From: Amoebophrya sp. AT5.2
Lineage: Eukaryota > Sar > Dinophyceae > Syndiniales > Amoebophryaceae
DNA length: 13,551 bases
Assembly: GCA_005223375.1 (NCBI GenBank)
Contig: RXOD01005535.1
Location: forward strand, 1-13,551
Direction: 5' to 3'
In this document: in pieces, positions 1 to 9,386 of the stretch
Layout: each line of letters begins with the position of its first letter
Numbering within the stretch: the first letter of the stretch is position 1
Made by a program: the position numbers and the translations under genes
The notes under the pieces: generated by a model
Databases searched by the model: none
Told to the model about the DNA's origin: nothing
What the model saw: the letters and a program-made list of their open reading frames with translations, nothing else

Positions 1-757
1 CAGCTGCCGCTGAGCTGCTACTGGGTGGAAAGACACGCATACTGCCACCTTGTCTGCCGTCCGTCTTGGTCTTTTTCTCATGGATCGATTTCGCGGCTCC
101 TTTTGTCAAGATCCCTGCTTGTGTACGCATCAATTTCAGAGCACACTGTCACCGGCGGCGGCGTCCACGTCCGTTTGCTTCTCTCTTGACGAGACGAGAC
201 AAACTATGTTTTACGCAAGCTAGTCGATCTAGAAAATGTCTGGAATGGTTCGCACTGTTTTATTGCTTTCGCCTTTGAGATTCGGTGCTCTGTATTAATT
301 TGGTTCATCTTCAGCTACTCAGACAGCGTTCGGCCTCCGAACAGACAAATATCCGGCCACACCGTGAGTTTTCTCCGCGCCATTGAGTTTCAAAAGACAC
401 ATACTCTCTCCAGTACTCCGGCAGTTTCCGACTTCTTATCCGGTGATAAAGAGGTAGAAGTAGTTTGCGGTCTTCGCGACAACGAACGACACCAACGCCA
501 TACATCTTTTTGCTTTGTAGTACGAATCCATCCAGCAACAGCATCGCTAAGCTGTACTTATCTAGAGAAGCAGTCGGGTCCAAATCGCCCCTGGACGTCG
601 ATTCTGAAAAGTTGTCTTCTACATTTACAGGCTAGAGCAAGAGCTTTTGACGTGTTTTTGGAGCATTATACTAGGGCAGTTGGATTCATGAGGAGACAGC
701 TTTCTTTCTTTTGAATCCCGAAGAAGTTACTATACCAGTGCTGCCGAGGAACGAAGG
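1..757. other. Upstream spacer, possible tail of an earlier gene
   Basis: No convincing complete gene is seen here. One + strand frame is open from the window edge (base 3) to a stop at 276-278, and another from base 1 to a stop at 187-189. Either could be the last exon of a gene lying to the left, but their translations are rich in Arg, Cys and Ser and look like noncoding sequence. A 116-codon frame at 364-714 overlaps an antisense frame of similar length and has no recognisable features. The last 60 bases contain a pyrimidine tract just before the next gene. Confidence 0.5.
701..723 (+). promoter_or_regulatory. Candidate splice or trans-splice acceptor before the large ORF
   Basis: A 12-base run of T and C (701-712) is followed by AAG at 721-723, about 35 bases before the ATG at 758. 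This is the layout of a 3' splice acceptor. In dinoflagellate-type genomes such a site would receive a spliced leader; elsewhere it could end a 5' UTR intron. Only the tract and the AG are seen. The role is inferred, and pyrimidine tracts before AG are common by chance. Confidence 0.25.
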
Positions 758-3700
758 ATGCCGCTTCCTACGGAGCCAACATCTGCTGTGTACACCATCG
801 GGGGTGTCGGTGGCGAGTATCAGGTCACCGTTACGAAGTCGCTGCCGCATTTTGTTCGTGATGTGAAAGAGGCGGTGTCCGACTACATTTTCCTGAGGGA
901 TGTCGGGACAAACAAGATTCCGGTCTGCCTGCTGCGCCTGTACGTGAACTACGGAGGGGAGGATCCGCGACGCTCTCTGCGTGTGCTGCACGATCGAGAA
1001 CAGATTGAGCTGGCCTTGGCGTCTCGTGGGGCGACCAACAAGGAGAACGTGAAGCGGGCCTACGGACTGGAGCTCGTCGTGCTGCCAAGTTTGTGCTTCG
1101 CGGAGCAGTCAGCCTATGCGAAAGTTATCGTCGTTCCGCCGGGGTACGAGTTTTTACCGGGCGGCAGCCCAGCCTTTCCGAAGCCTCGTACGCTTGCAGC
1201 TAATGATGTCCGGGACGAGCAGGACGAGCAGGAGGGCGGCGGGGACGCAGACAATGAGGCTGCAGCGGGTGGTACAACTTTGGATGAGGAAGCTGACGAG
1301 CAGGAAGTGGAAGGAGAGCGTGCCGAGGAGGCGGGCGCAGGAGGCGATGGCAGCGAGGGCGACGAGGCTCCGACCACGAACACGGGAACGCGCCGTTCGA
1401 GACCCAAGATGAAGGAAATGCGGGAGCATAATGCCATCAGCTGGGGTGCGTGCAAAGAGACAGAGCAGGTGCAGAGCTACCACACGCCTGATCACGGGCT
1501 AAACGTGGTTCCGATGAATTTCAAGATCAACTTTCTCGGTGGCCCGTCGGTGGAGCGAACGACGCTCGACCGCCACATCGAGTGGATCGGCAGTAAGGAC
1601 GGAGCGGACGACCCCCGGCTTGCGACCTTGGTTTGCCGTGCGCTGCTCGAAACGAAGAAGAGCGTCTGCGTGGAGAAGGTCCTCGCGGACATCGCGGAGC
1701 TGGAGCGGTGGGAGAGTAGCGTAAGCGAAGAGGGGGACGCGGCGCTGCGGAAAGGCCGCGGCGACTCCGGTGATGTAGAAGAGGAGAAGTGTGACGGTGC
1801 GGCTAGTGGGGTGAAAGCAGATGCCCAGGAGGGCATCGATTCAGCGGAACGGGACCAACACTGTCGGAATGTTGCACTTCAGCACTCTCTCCGTGCCGCG
1901 GGTGAGGTGGAAAAGAAGCCGGAAGTCGAGCTGCTCCGTCGCGAGGTCTCGGATACCGTCGATTTACTGCGCCCGCACTTTCTTCCCCACCTGTCCGATG
2001 TCGAGAAGCGGACAGGGCAGCCGACAGGATATTGTTTCGAGCAGTTTCTTACGCCCCCTGAGAAGCACCCCCCTGGGAAGCAGGAAGAGAGTGAGAAGCC
2101 GCGTTTCTGGCACGATCGCGAGCGAGTCAAGGGATTGTTGCGGCAGCTGGTTCTTTGCAATCGGGGACGTTGTACGCCGTCGACGGAAGAAGAAAAAGGC
2201 AGCCGTACTACCAATACCATCCTCCCGGTCGGGCGCTTCTCTGCCCGAAATCTGAACAAGACCATGGATTGGGGCAACAACGAGGTCGGGCGGTGCTACG
2301 AATACGACATGCACGAGCTCGCGGCAGTGATCGCCGAAGACGAGCGTTTCCAGGACGCTGTCAACGCCAAGAACGTACACGGCAACACGAGCTCGCAGCA
2401 GAACGTCTGCTGGAACCCGGACAACAATTGGCGGTTTGTGGCCAACCACTTGAGCGTCATGGCGGAGAAGTGTTATACCGATCTGCACCACGGCTTGGGA
2501 AGCACCGTAAAGCTTTTCTGCGAGCGTTACGGACCGGAAGAGTCGCGCCATGCCGTTTGTGATCAGTTCTCAGTCGGGGATCGTCTGGACCGTCTGCTCG
2601 ACGTTAGCGCGGACCTGTCGGGAAAAATTAGGTATTTGGCTCGAGCGGGCCGCGCTCTCCTGGCGAACCCATGCGTTTCGCCGTCAGGCGTCGTCTACCC
2701 GTGGCAGAGCAGCAGCGCCGTCCACTCGTCGCGGGACGAGATGAAGAGTGATCTCCCTCCGGATCACCCAACTTTACAGCTGCCTCCGGTGGGCTCGATT
2801 GCGGCGGAGCAGTGGGCCTTCGACATCAGCTACGCCTGGTTTACGCACCCGGAGGTCGATCCGTTCGTGGCGGTGGCAAAGGCGCAGGTTGGACTTGAAA
2901 AGCAGGAGCAGGACGATGACGCCCTTCTCGAAAAAGAGCGTGAAGAGCAGGCTAGGAAGATGGTCGAGTGCTACCGCGCTCATGCAGTTCCGGTTCTTCG
3001 GTATCTAGCAGTCGGGTGGTCGTGGAAGAAGGAAACGCCAGACACGAGCCAGGGGGGTTTTTACGTGCTTAACCAGCCATTCCCATGGGCGGGCGACCGC
3101 GCACGGATCGCGACGGGCCTACGAAAGTGCCGCGCGCAGCAGTCTCGAGGAGATACAAATGAATTTTTCGCACGCCTCACCGAACCGGATACGCGCGAAG
3201 CTGCCATTTTGGTGACGAAGGGTACGGAGGATGGTGACCCCGAAGCACCAGAAGAAGAAGAGGAACCTTCTTCTACTGCCGCGAGCGGAAAAGACCGGAG
3301 CAACCCCGGATTCTATCGCTTCGACGGCCAGATTCTGCACGCGAACGAGGAAGGAACAAGGCACCCAAAAATGCACCGCGTGTTCGCGCAGGGTAGCGAG
3401 GCCGAGGCAATGCACTACCACTGGATGATCCTTCCCGGCATCGCCGCAGAGCGGGGACTCGCCAGCGGGGCGTGGACCCAGGAGATGGCCATAGGTACAA
3501 ACACAACCAGCGGCACCAGCGCAAAAAATCATGACAGCCGGCTCTTTCTTCTCGTGGAGGACCAAGACTCGTACAGTGACTTTTCTGCTGGTGCTGGCTG
3601 CTCAATTTCAAAATCTTCGTCGACAAGATCTCGCCATTCTACTTCCGGCGCGTTTTGTTCCTCTGCTCCGCCGAAGGTTACGTTCCGTCGTATTCCGGTC

Positions 3701-4339
3701 GAAAAGCTGCTCGTCGCCCACGCTCGTGCGCACCTCCTCTACTACTCCTGCTGGGCGGAGAAGTTGTGCTTGGCCCTCCTGCGGACGCCCCCGGCGGACC
3801 ACACCCGGGAGGTTGATGATGCTTCTCGCGGCAAGCTTGCCGGCCTAATCGCAGAGGACGCAGGCATTGGCATACCAAGCGGCACGGTCACGGAGCAGGT
3901 GATCGTCGGACTCTTCCTGTCCGGGCTGTTCGCCTCCGCCGCCAGAGCACTCGAAGTCTTCCTCGCGGATCTCCGCGTCCGCAGCCAGCAGGATGAAAAC
4001 AAAGAGGAGTACGAAAGCAAAGTTGTGGGGACTCTGAAAACGCAGCTGCGTAGCCATTTTGAGCATCGAGGTTCTGGCGACGTGCTATGGTATAAGGATG
4101 TTTTTATGGGGGATGCGGACGGAGGGCGCGGCGTTCGGGCCTCCGCGTCGGAGCTCCCGACACGGGAGGAAATGCTAGAGAGGATCATGCACGAGGCGCC
4201 GGGCCTGGACCATGAAGACGGCGCAGTCGATCCGCTGCGTATCGATTGGGGGGTTGACGTGTGCTCGCTGCCGTGGTTTTGCCGGGAGGAAGTGGAGGGC
4301 TTCTTCACAGTGTACGACTTCGCACACGAAGAGCGATGA
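758..4339 (+). CDS. Large hypothetical protein, 1193 aa
   Basis: I do not recognise this protein. The frame is open for 3.6 kb with GC-rich third positions, which supports real coding; the ATG has A at -3 and is the first in frame. There is no signal peptide or membrane span, so a cytosolic or nuclear place is likely. Residues 1-115 look like a compact alpha/beta domain, perhaps PB1- or ubiquitin-like (weak). Residues about 148-215 are acidic low-complexity sequence ending in a basic patch (RRSRPKMK) that could be a nuclear signal. A conserved-looking globular stretch with many Trp, Cys and Tyr spans about 498-660. Residues about 713-740 are a charged, probably coiled-coil helix. About 826-850 is acidic, about 947-970 Ser-rich, and the last 200 residues look mostly helical. 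It ends with TGA. No catalytic motif is visible. Confidence 0.8.
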   Translation: MPLPTEPTSAVYTIGGVGGEYQVTVTKSLPHFVRDVKEAVSDYIFLRDVGTNKIPVCLLRLYVNYGGEDPRRSLRVLHDREQIELALASRGATNKENVKRAYGLELVVLPSLCFAEQSAYAKVIVVPPGYEFLPGGSPAFPKPRTLAANDVRDEQDEQEGGGDADNEAAAGGTTLDEEADEQEVEGERAEEAGAGGDGSEGDEAPTTNTGTRRSRPKMKEMREHNAISWGACKETEQVQSYHTPDHGLNVVPMNFKINFLGGPSVERTTLDRHIEWIGSKDGADDPRLATLVCRALLETKKSVCVEKVLADIAELERWESSVSEEGDAALRKGRGDSGDVEEEKCDGAASGVKADAQEGIDSAERDQHCRNVALQHSLRAAGEVEKKPEVELLRREVSDTVDLLRPHFLPHLSDVEKRTGQPTGYCFEQFLTPPEKHPPGKQEESEKPRFWHDRERVKGLLRQLVLCNRGRCTPSTEEEKGSRTTNTILPVGRFSARNLNKTMDWGNNEVGRCYEYDMHELAAVIAEDERFQDAVNAKNVHGNTSSQQNVCWNPDNNWRFVANHLSVMAEKCYTDLHHGLGSTVKLFCERYGPEESRHAVCDQFSVGDRLDRLLDVSADLSGKIRYLARAGRALLANPCVSPSGVVYPWQSSSAVHSSRDEMKSDLPPDHPTLQLPPVGSIAAEQWAFDISYAWFTHPEVDPFVAVAKAQVGLEKQEQDDDALLEKEREEQARKMVECYRAHAVPVLRYLAVGWSWKKETPDTSQGGFYVLNQPFPWAGDRARIATGLRKCRAQQSRGDTNEFFARLTEPDTREAAILVTKGTEDGDPEAPEEEEEPSSTAASGKDRSNPGFYRFDGQILHANEEGTRHPKMHRVFAQGSEAEAMHYHWMILPGIAAERGLASGAWTQEMAIGTNTTSGTSAKNHDSRLFLLVEDQDSYSDFSAGAGCSISKSSSTRSRHSTSGAFCSSAPPKVTFRRIPVEKLLVAHARAHLLYYSCWAEKLCLALLRTPPADHTREVDDASRGKLAGLIAEDAGIGIPSGTVTEQVIVGLFLSGLFASAARALEVFLADLRVRSQQDENKEEYESKVVGTLKTQLRSHFEHRGSGDVLWYKDVFMGDADGGRGVRASASELPTREEMLERIMHEAPGLDHEDGAVDPLRIDWGVDVCSLPWFCREEVEGFFTVYDFAHEER

Positions 4340-5390
4340 GGATTTCGAACACACGCCACAGCCTTGCGTGTAATTTTCCGAACACATCAGTGGAGATTCG
4401 AAGGGGGACAAGGATCTGACATTTCAAGGCAGTGGCATCATGTGCCGTGCACGATCTTTTCACTAGAGACAATTGCGCACGAGTGGGGGCAGTAGCAGTA
4501 TTAGCTTCTTCCTGCTCATCCGCATGCGCTGGTGGGAAGAGTGCGCTTTTTTCTACCTATGGACAATTCTTGGTCACGTGCCCAAAAGCACTGCGTCGAA
4601 CTACACGATCTTTTTTTTTGCTCGTCCCGCGCCTGCGTTCCTCGACGCGGAGACGAAGACTGCCTTCCAGGTCTGCTCGAGGAAAAACTTGATGAAGGTC
4701 TTTCTAAAAACCTTGATATTTCACTGGAAAATTATTTCAGCATCTACTTCATCTCCAGTTAGAGTCGCAGCCGGACAACAAAAAAGCCGCCACTCCGTAT
4801 TTCTTCACCCGCATAGGCATAAGCAATAGATACCGGAGAAGCCAACGATGAGCACAGGTACACCCCTAGGGGTACTGTTGATCCGACCACTCTGGTCCTG
4901 CTTTTACTGTGGAAACGCTTCACATGAAAGCCATCAAAGGTTCTCCACAGTGCGGGGATTCGCATTCATTTGGAACATGTTGGTCCATTTCGGATCTGCT
5001 GCTTCGAGGGGATCGAGGAGGACGTTTGAAATCAGCACCAGGTGGCGCACCTGCGCCTGGGGGTACACTACTGCAGCTTCGCATGTAGGTATACCGACAA
5101 TACATAGGCAAAGCTCTGAAGCCGTGTTGGCATGCGTCCAAGAAACCGACCGGGATGAAGGCATACAGAAGGAAGAAGTGCGACTATGTGTACAGTGTCG
5201 TGGTCCAACACTCGAATCAATTTCTTGCAATGAAACAGTAAAATTGGTTGCGTTGCCGGCGCATGGTTCGGCCCGGCGAGCTCGGCACCCATCCATGCCA
5301 CATGAGTTCATGTCAACTTTCTCTTTCGCGCCGCGAGCATGCCCTTCGTTTTTTGCGGATTGGCTGTTGAAGAACGGTCGATCTCTGGCT

Positions 5391-5417
5391 TCGGTCGGTC
5401 GGTGGGTTAGGGTTGGG
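5391..5417 (+). repeat. G-rich telomere-like tract
   Basis: Three CGGT units run into GGTGGGTTAGGGTTGGG. It holds one exact GGGTTAGGG and three GGG runs plus GG steps, so a two-tier G-quadruplex is possible. The tract is too short to be a telomere. It may be an internal telomere-like remnant or chance. Confidence 0.35.
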
Positions 5418-5600
5418 CACATACTTTCAAACATAATCTATCAATGAATCGACTTACTTCATCTTCGCGCTCTGTTGAGAGATTTCGATCGTTCTCGTTT
5501 CGACGTCGCAAGCCACGATCGACGTGCCGATCAGCTTCGCGTGCTGTACGCAGAATAACACACTTTGCATCCAAAGTACATGCTCTACTACGACCTCGCT

Positions 5601-5639
5601 CGTACTTGTTTGTTTACCTCCACCACCAAATCCATGAAG
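5601..5639 (+). promoter_or_regulatory. Candidate splice or trans-splice acceptor
   Basis: A pyrimidine-rich stretch (about 5601-5628) is followed by AAG at 5637-5639, five bases before the ATG at 5645. If used, it would make 5645 the true start and exclude the basic in-frame extension from 5444. It is supported by sequence layout only. Confidence 0.2.
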
Positions 5640-5644
5640 ATCGG

Positions 5645-6673
5645 ATGGCATCTTCATACGCTGCTGCCCCGCTCCTCGGCGCGAAGCCTCCTCGCTTGTT
5701 TTGCGACGAGACGGGCACTGCTCGGTTCGAGTTGCGGGGACCAGAGCCGCGCCCCCGCGGCCTCAAGCTATCGTCCAAAAAAACGCCCAGCAAGTACTTG
5801 CAGTACCGTCTCATCGATTTGCAGCATCCGACGGCACCGGCACCGAGTGGGAAACTCGATAAATACGGCAGGGCAAAGAAAGCGGGGATGTTCACGAGAG
5901 CGAAGAACGCGATCATGAGTTTGATGACTTCGGAAGATAGCAAAGAGGAAAAGCGGAAGAAGCTCGAGGAGGAGGAATTATTTGCAGGAACCGCGTACGC
6001 AATTAGCTACCCGGAGGCCGCGCTAGAGAACTTCCCGGGGGACGAGGACCTGACGTTTCAGAGCTTCCGGCCCATAACGCAGGCCATCGCGATCAACAGT
6101 GGGCGGGCCGTCCGGATCAGGGGCCTGACCCTGCCGGGGAACAAGGGAAGAGCAGGCGCGCTTCTAACCGCAGCTCCTCCACCACCCATCGGCACGACGG
6201 GGGTCGACGAGACCACCGGCTTTTTGCCCCCGCCGTGCACCCCCGCGATGCCCGGAAAGCCGGGCAACTTAAATTCGGCCCCCTGCAAAGCCGCGAAGAT
6301 GAAACTGCGGAAACTGAGCGAGGACCAAGCCAAGATTGCGCTCGCGCGGTACTCGAGTCCTGTGGCGTTTCCCAGCCGAACGGGGGAGGTCGTGGCGAAC
6401 AAACCGCGGCGATCGCCGTTCGCGACCGACAACCTGCAAATCGAGGAACAGGGCGTGAATCCGGAGTATTGGCGGTTGCTCACGGAGAGGTACTGCAAAG
6501 CACCCGCGGCCGTTGGGGCTACGCGGAACGTGGGCGTGTTTGATCCCGAACTAGGCGCGGTGCAGCCGCAATATGCCGCGCCGCTGCAAGGCGCTTTGCC
6601 CTTCCGCTGCTACAAAGCGACAAAACTGGACCCCGAGAGCCAGAACAGATCAAGATTCATGGATGTTGATTGA
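5645..6673 (+). CDS. Hypothetical protein, 342 aa
   Basis: I do not recognise this protein. The frame is open from an ATG at 5444, but the first 67 codons encode a Ser/Arg-rich stretch with UTR-like composition. Coding character (GC-rich third positions, balanced residues) begins at the Met at 5645, so I choose that start; the extension could instead be a basic organelle-targeting peptide. From 5645, residues 1-95 contain many Pro, Lys and Gly, followed by a short charged helix at about 96-112 (KEEKRKKLEEEE). A globular part follows, then a Pro-rich linker at about 178-206, and a C-terminal part rich in Tyr, Arg and Pro. There is no membrane span and no catalytic motif. It ends with TGA. A structural or adaptor role is possible but not shown. 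Confidence 0.7.
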   Translation: MASSYAAAPLLGAKPPRLFCDETGTARFELRGPEPRPRGLKLSSKKTPSKYLQYRLIDLQHPTAPAPSGKLDKYGRAKKAGMFTRAKNAIMSLMTSEDSKEEKRKKLEEEELFAGTAYAISYPEAALENFPGDEDLTFQSFRPITQAIAINSGRAVRIRGLTLPGNKGRAGALLTAAPPPPIGTTGVDETTGFLPPPCTPAMPGKPGNLNSAPCKAAKMKLRKLSEDQAKIALARYSSPVAFPSRTGEVVANKPRRSPFATDNLQIEEQGVNPEYWRLLTERYCKAPAAVGATRNVGVFDPELGAVQPQYAAPLQGALPFRCYKATKLDPESQNRSRFMDVD

Positions 6674-7169
6674 CGGCGCACAGTGGTGCGGTGAAAAATG
6701 GAAACGCCCCTGTGCTTGTGGTGCTCTTTCATTTTTGCGTGTTGCACGGACTGCCTCCGCTTTTCAGTTCTGCTGACCTTGGCGACGCTGCCGCTGTCGC
6801 AGTCATCCTCGCAGCCAACAACCGTTCGGCCCGGTCGTGAAATAAAGAGACTCGATGCGCCGCATTCCTGACGAGTTCCGGTCGCGGCAACTCTTTTAAC
6901 ACATGTTCTTGGCGTCGCTCTCACTTGCATGATTACCACATCATCAATCAACGAAGGAATTCATGACTCTCGTGCGAGACAGTTCGGGACAAAAGCGCTT
7001 CCAAATTGATTCCGTTGTAGCTACCACCAGTGATCCGCAGCTCTGATAGATACTGAGCGTAGTATCGACCGTCACCGTGGTCTCGATTAAAATTAATCGT
7101 ATTTAGAATTAGATCGGAACTACTACTACAAGTACAACATAGTCGCGGCGGCGGCGCCATCTTCGCATC
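6674..7169. other. Spacer between two genes
   Basis: No gene is seen. An AATAAA hexamer at 6841-6846, about 170 bases after the upstream stop, could be a polyadenylation signal if this organism uses one. The 50 bases before the next ATG carry short CTA and GCG runs (about 7120-7156). Confidence 0.45.
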
Positions 7170-8218
7170 ATGTTTTTCGGGACGGCGCCGTATGGCGCAT
7201 TTTCGCGTTCGGGGTCGAACGACAGCGACGCGTCCACGTACGAAACGTTCCTCCTAGCTGACCAGGATGAAGCCAGCCGGCAACATGGTCGCACTTCGAG
7301 TTCAGGAGCCGCTGGGGGAAGTGGAGCTCGTCCCGCGATGAAGGGCGGCAGCGCGTCTTCTTGCAGTCTGAAACTCTTCGCGCTCGAGGTTGCGCTCGAG
7401 GTGATCCTCTGGGCGAGTTGCTGGGGCGCCGTCGACTGCGTCGTGGACTTGTTTGCGACGACTTCTCCGGCTAGTGGTGCCTCGGCGAGCGGGCCGGCGA
7501 TGGAGGTACAGCCAACATCTACGTCTACCGGGGGTAGCGCGCCAGGGTCAGGTGCAGCTTTCGCCGATTCGAAGCCGGCAGCTGTGGAGGTGAGCAACAG
7601 CGACGGCTCCAGCACAGCTCCACCGGTCATGTCCGTGATGCAGGTGCAGCGTGCTGGAGCTACGGGGGCCTTTTCTGCGGCTTCCCTCGCGGCGCCTGCC
7701 GTGGGGGTCGCGGTCGTCAGCGGTGAGGTCCTGGTGAGCAAACTCCTCTGGCGCCTGGTCGGGTACAGCGGCTTCTTCGGCTTTGCGGTGCTGATGTGGT
7801 ACGGCTCGCGAGCCTCGAATGGTGGTGTGGGCAGGATGTTGGCACAACTGCCCGCAGCGTCGACTAAAAAGGCGAGCGGCAAACACAGCGGCGAAAAGGT
7901 CGCCAATTTCGTGCTGTCGGTTTGCTTCGTGGCCGGCTCATGGGGCATCTTCGACACACTCGTACTGCAACTTTGGCTAAAAATGATGTTGAGGAACAGA
8001 TCTAAAAAATACATCGCAGGTGGATGATCTCCTTCTTGAAAAATGAAAAAAAAGTGATCTTCCAGGTCGCGCTCTTTGCGGGCGGCGAGGAATCTTCGGC
8101 GGAGCTCCGATGGTATGCCGGTTGTGCGCTCCTCTCCACTGTCTGCATCGCGATCCACAACACAAAATACCCAAGCGTCATTCTCAACCGCATCGGCGGG
8201 CAAATCGAGTACAGATGA
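7170..8218 (+). CDS. Probable four-span membrane protein, frame broken near its 3' end
   Basis: The first frame runs 7170-8027 (285 aa) and stops. A second frame, open from 8006 to 8218, continues with a further hydrophobic stretch and overlaps it. I read both as one gene. Residues 1-67 are Ser/Gly-rich and probably cytosolic. Hydrophobic spans lie at about 70-94, 192-213 and 244-270 of the first frame, and a fourth at about 8115-8165 in the second. A long Ser/Ala/Gly-rich loop separates spans 1 and 2. I do not recognise the family. The join could be a short intron: GT at 8020 to AG at 8053-8054 (35 bases) and GT at 7962 to AG at 8064-8065 (104 bases) both keep the frame. A missing base near the A run at 8004-8009 would also explain it. 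A 364-codon antisense frame (7109-8203) is the main alternative; the membrane spans and gene orientation favour +. Confidence 0.55.
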
Positions 8219-8312
8219 CCATGGCTGACGGACTCGGCGTACTAGAACTGTTACGTGATCGTTGACGCACCTCTAGAGCAAGGACGGAAGTCGAAATCAA
8301 CATGCAAGAAAT

Positions 8313-9140
8313 ATGCTTCAGCTTGAGGACTACGGCGACGTCATCCGCGGTCTGTTCGTGGTGCGCAACTGCATCGGCAGCGGCGAAAATATCGTGTTCA
8401 ACAAGAACGAGGCACTACAAGAACCGCCGATTCGCGCAATGGACGAGGTCACAAAGCGCTGCCAGATGCTACTCGAGGAAGAGATGAAAGACGGCGGGGG
8501 CGAAGCAGGAGCGACGCCAACTACGAGCACGAATAAGAGACGGCGACTGGAGAGCAGCAGGAGCAAGAAAAACCAGTATATGGCGTTCGGCGCTCTTCCG
8601 GAGTGGGTAACGACTTGTCTCCTCCGCCCCCTGACGGACAAGATCGAGGCAGCGACGCTGGCATCAACGGACGCCGCGGCTGCGTCGGCGTGGGAAGATC
8701 TGCTTGCCGAGCATTTCGACCGGGCGCCACCGTGGGACCAGATGATCGTAAACCGGTACGGCGTCGGAGAAGGTATCAAGCCGCACGTGGACCTGGTGCA
8801 GCCGTTCGGGCCGGTGGTGCTGGGATTCAACGTGCTCGGAGAGGGAGTACTGCGGTTCAACGAGATAATCGACGACGAGGTGGACGATGGTGCTGTCGTG
8901 GGGGATAAGGATACGAGATTGGTGGGGCGGAGATCCAGCGTCGCTGTCCGTCCGGGCGAGGAGCAGACGCTGGTGGAACGGGGCAGAATAGGCGCGAACA
9001 TCCTCGAAATCCGGCTTGCTCCAGGAGATGTGTACATTTTGAGCGGCGATGCGCGATACAAAGTCGCGCACGCCATCCTGCCTGTTGCGGACCGAGAAAG
9101 AATATCCGTCACTGTGCGCCGGCGGCGGACAAGCACGTAA
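8313..9140 (+). CDS. AlkB-family Fe(II)/2-oxoglutarate-dependent dioxygenase
   Basis: This 275-residue protein belongs to the AlkB family, which removes alkyl groups from nucleic acid bases (or modifies tRNA or protein) by oxidation using iron, O2 and 2-oxoglutarate. The core is clear. NRYGVGEG (from residue 147) matches the conserved Asn-Arg-Tyr that contacts 2-oxoglutarate. His158-x-Asp160 and His253 are the iron ligands. RISVTVR (263-269) is the double-Arg motif. A 'LPEWV' segment before the core and 'SGDARY' before His253 resemble eukaryotic ALKBH8/ALKBH6-type enzymes, but the subfamily is not certain. Asp160 to His253 is 93 residues, against roughly 50 in typical members, because of an acidic then basic insert at about 185-225. 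KRRRLESSRSKK in the N-terminal half could be a nuclear signal. The start is the first in-frame ATG, with A at -3. It lies 94 bases after the membrane-protein gene. Confidence 0.85.
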   Translation: MLQLEDYGDVIRGLFVVRNCIGSGENIVFNKNEALQEPPIRAMDEVTKRCQMLLEEEMKDGGGEAGATPTTSTNKRRRLESSRSKKNQYMAFGALPEWVTTCLLRPLTDKIEAATLASTDAAAASAWEDLLAEHFDRAPPWDQMIVNRYGVGEGIKPHVDLVQPFGPVVLGFNVLGEGVLRFNEIIDDEVDDGAVVGDKDTRLVGRRSSVAVRPGEEQTLVERGRIGANILEIRLAPGDVYILSGDARYKVAHAILPVADRERISVTVRRRRTST

Positions 9141-9368
9141 AGATAGATGTGACGTCAACGTCTGGACCAGCGTCGCCATGCGCGCGCAGATGCTGTGGCT
9201 TTCTAGACATCGTCTGACTTTCCAGGACGCTACTTCTACAAACGACTGCGACACTGAAGAAAATCACAGGGGTGATAGTCGCTGAACAGAAAAAAAGTGG
9301 TGCATACCGAATTTGCATCAGCTACTGTGTCCTACTTCTAGTATCGTAATGAAAATGAATGTCTATGC

Positions 9369-9386
9369 ATTGCCATTGCCATTGCC
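9369..9386 (+). repeat. Short tandem repeat, ATTGCC x3
   Basis: Three exact ATTGCC units stand in tandem in the spacer. No function is evident. Confidence 0.5.

Larger units (their letters stand above)
4340..5644. other. Long spacer, no convincing gene
   Basis: This 1.3 kb stretch has mixed composition and includes a run of nine T at 4611-4619. The longest frame is 199 codons on + (4848-5447); it overlaps a 166-codon frame on the other strand, and its translation resembles nothing I know. Two palindromes are visible: a perfect 12-base one at 4862-4873 (ACCCCTAGGGGT) and a hairpin at 5039-5053 (CAGGTG, three-base loop, CACCTG). A G-rich, telomere-like tract lies at 5391-5417. The frame of the next gene stays open back to an ATG at 5444, so some of this spacer could be 5' coding sequence, though I favour 5' UTR. 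Confidence 0.5.

Noticed and set aside
5444..5644. N-terminal extension of the 342-residue protein from the ATG at 5444
   Set aside because: Composition is UTR-like and Ser/Arg-rich, and coding character starts at 5645. A targeting peptide remains possible but is not preferred.
8024..8218. Separate 64-residue gene coupled to the upstream frame by an ATGA overlap
   Set aside because: Start-stop overlap coupling is a bacterial feature and the setting is eukaryotic. The continued hydrophobic character is better explained as part of the same membrane protein.
8330..9136. 268-codon antisense frame opposite the AlkB-like gene
   Set aside because: The sense strand carries clear AlkB motifs; the antisense frame is Ser/Pro-rich with no features.
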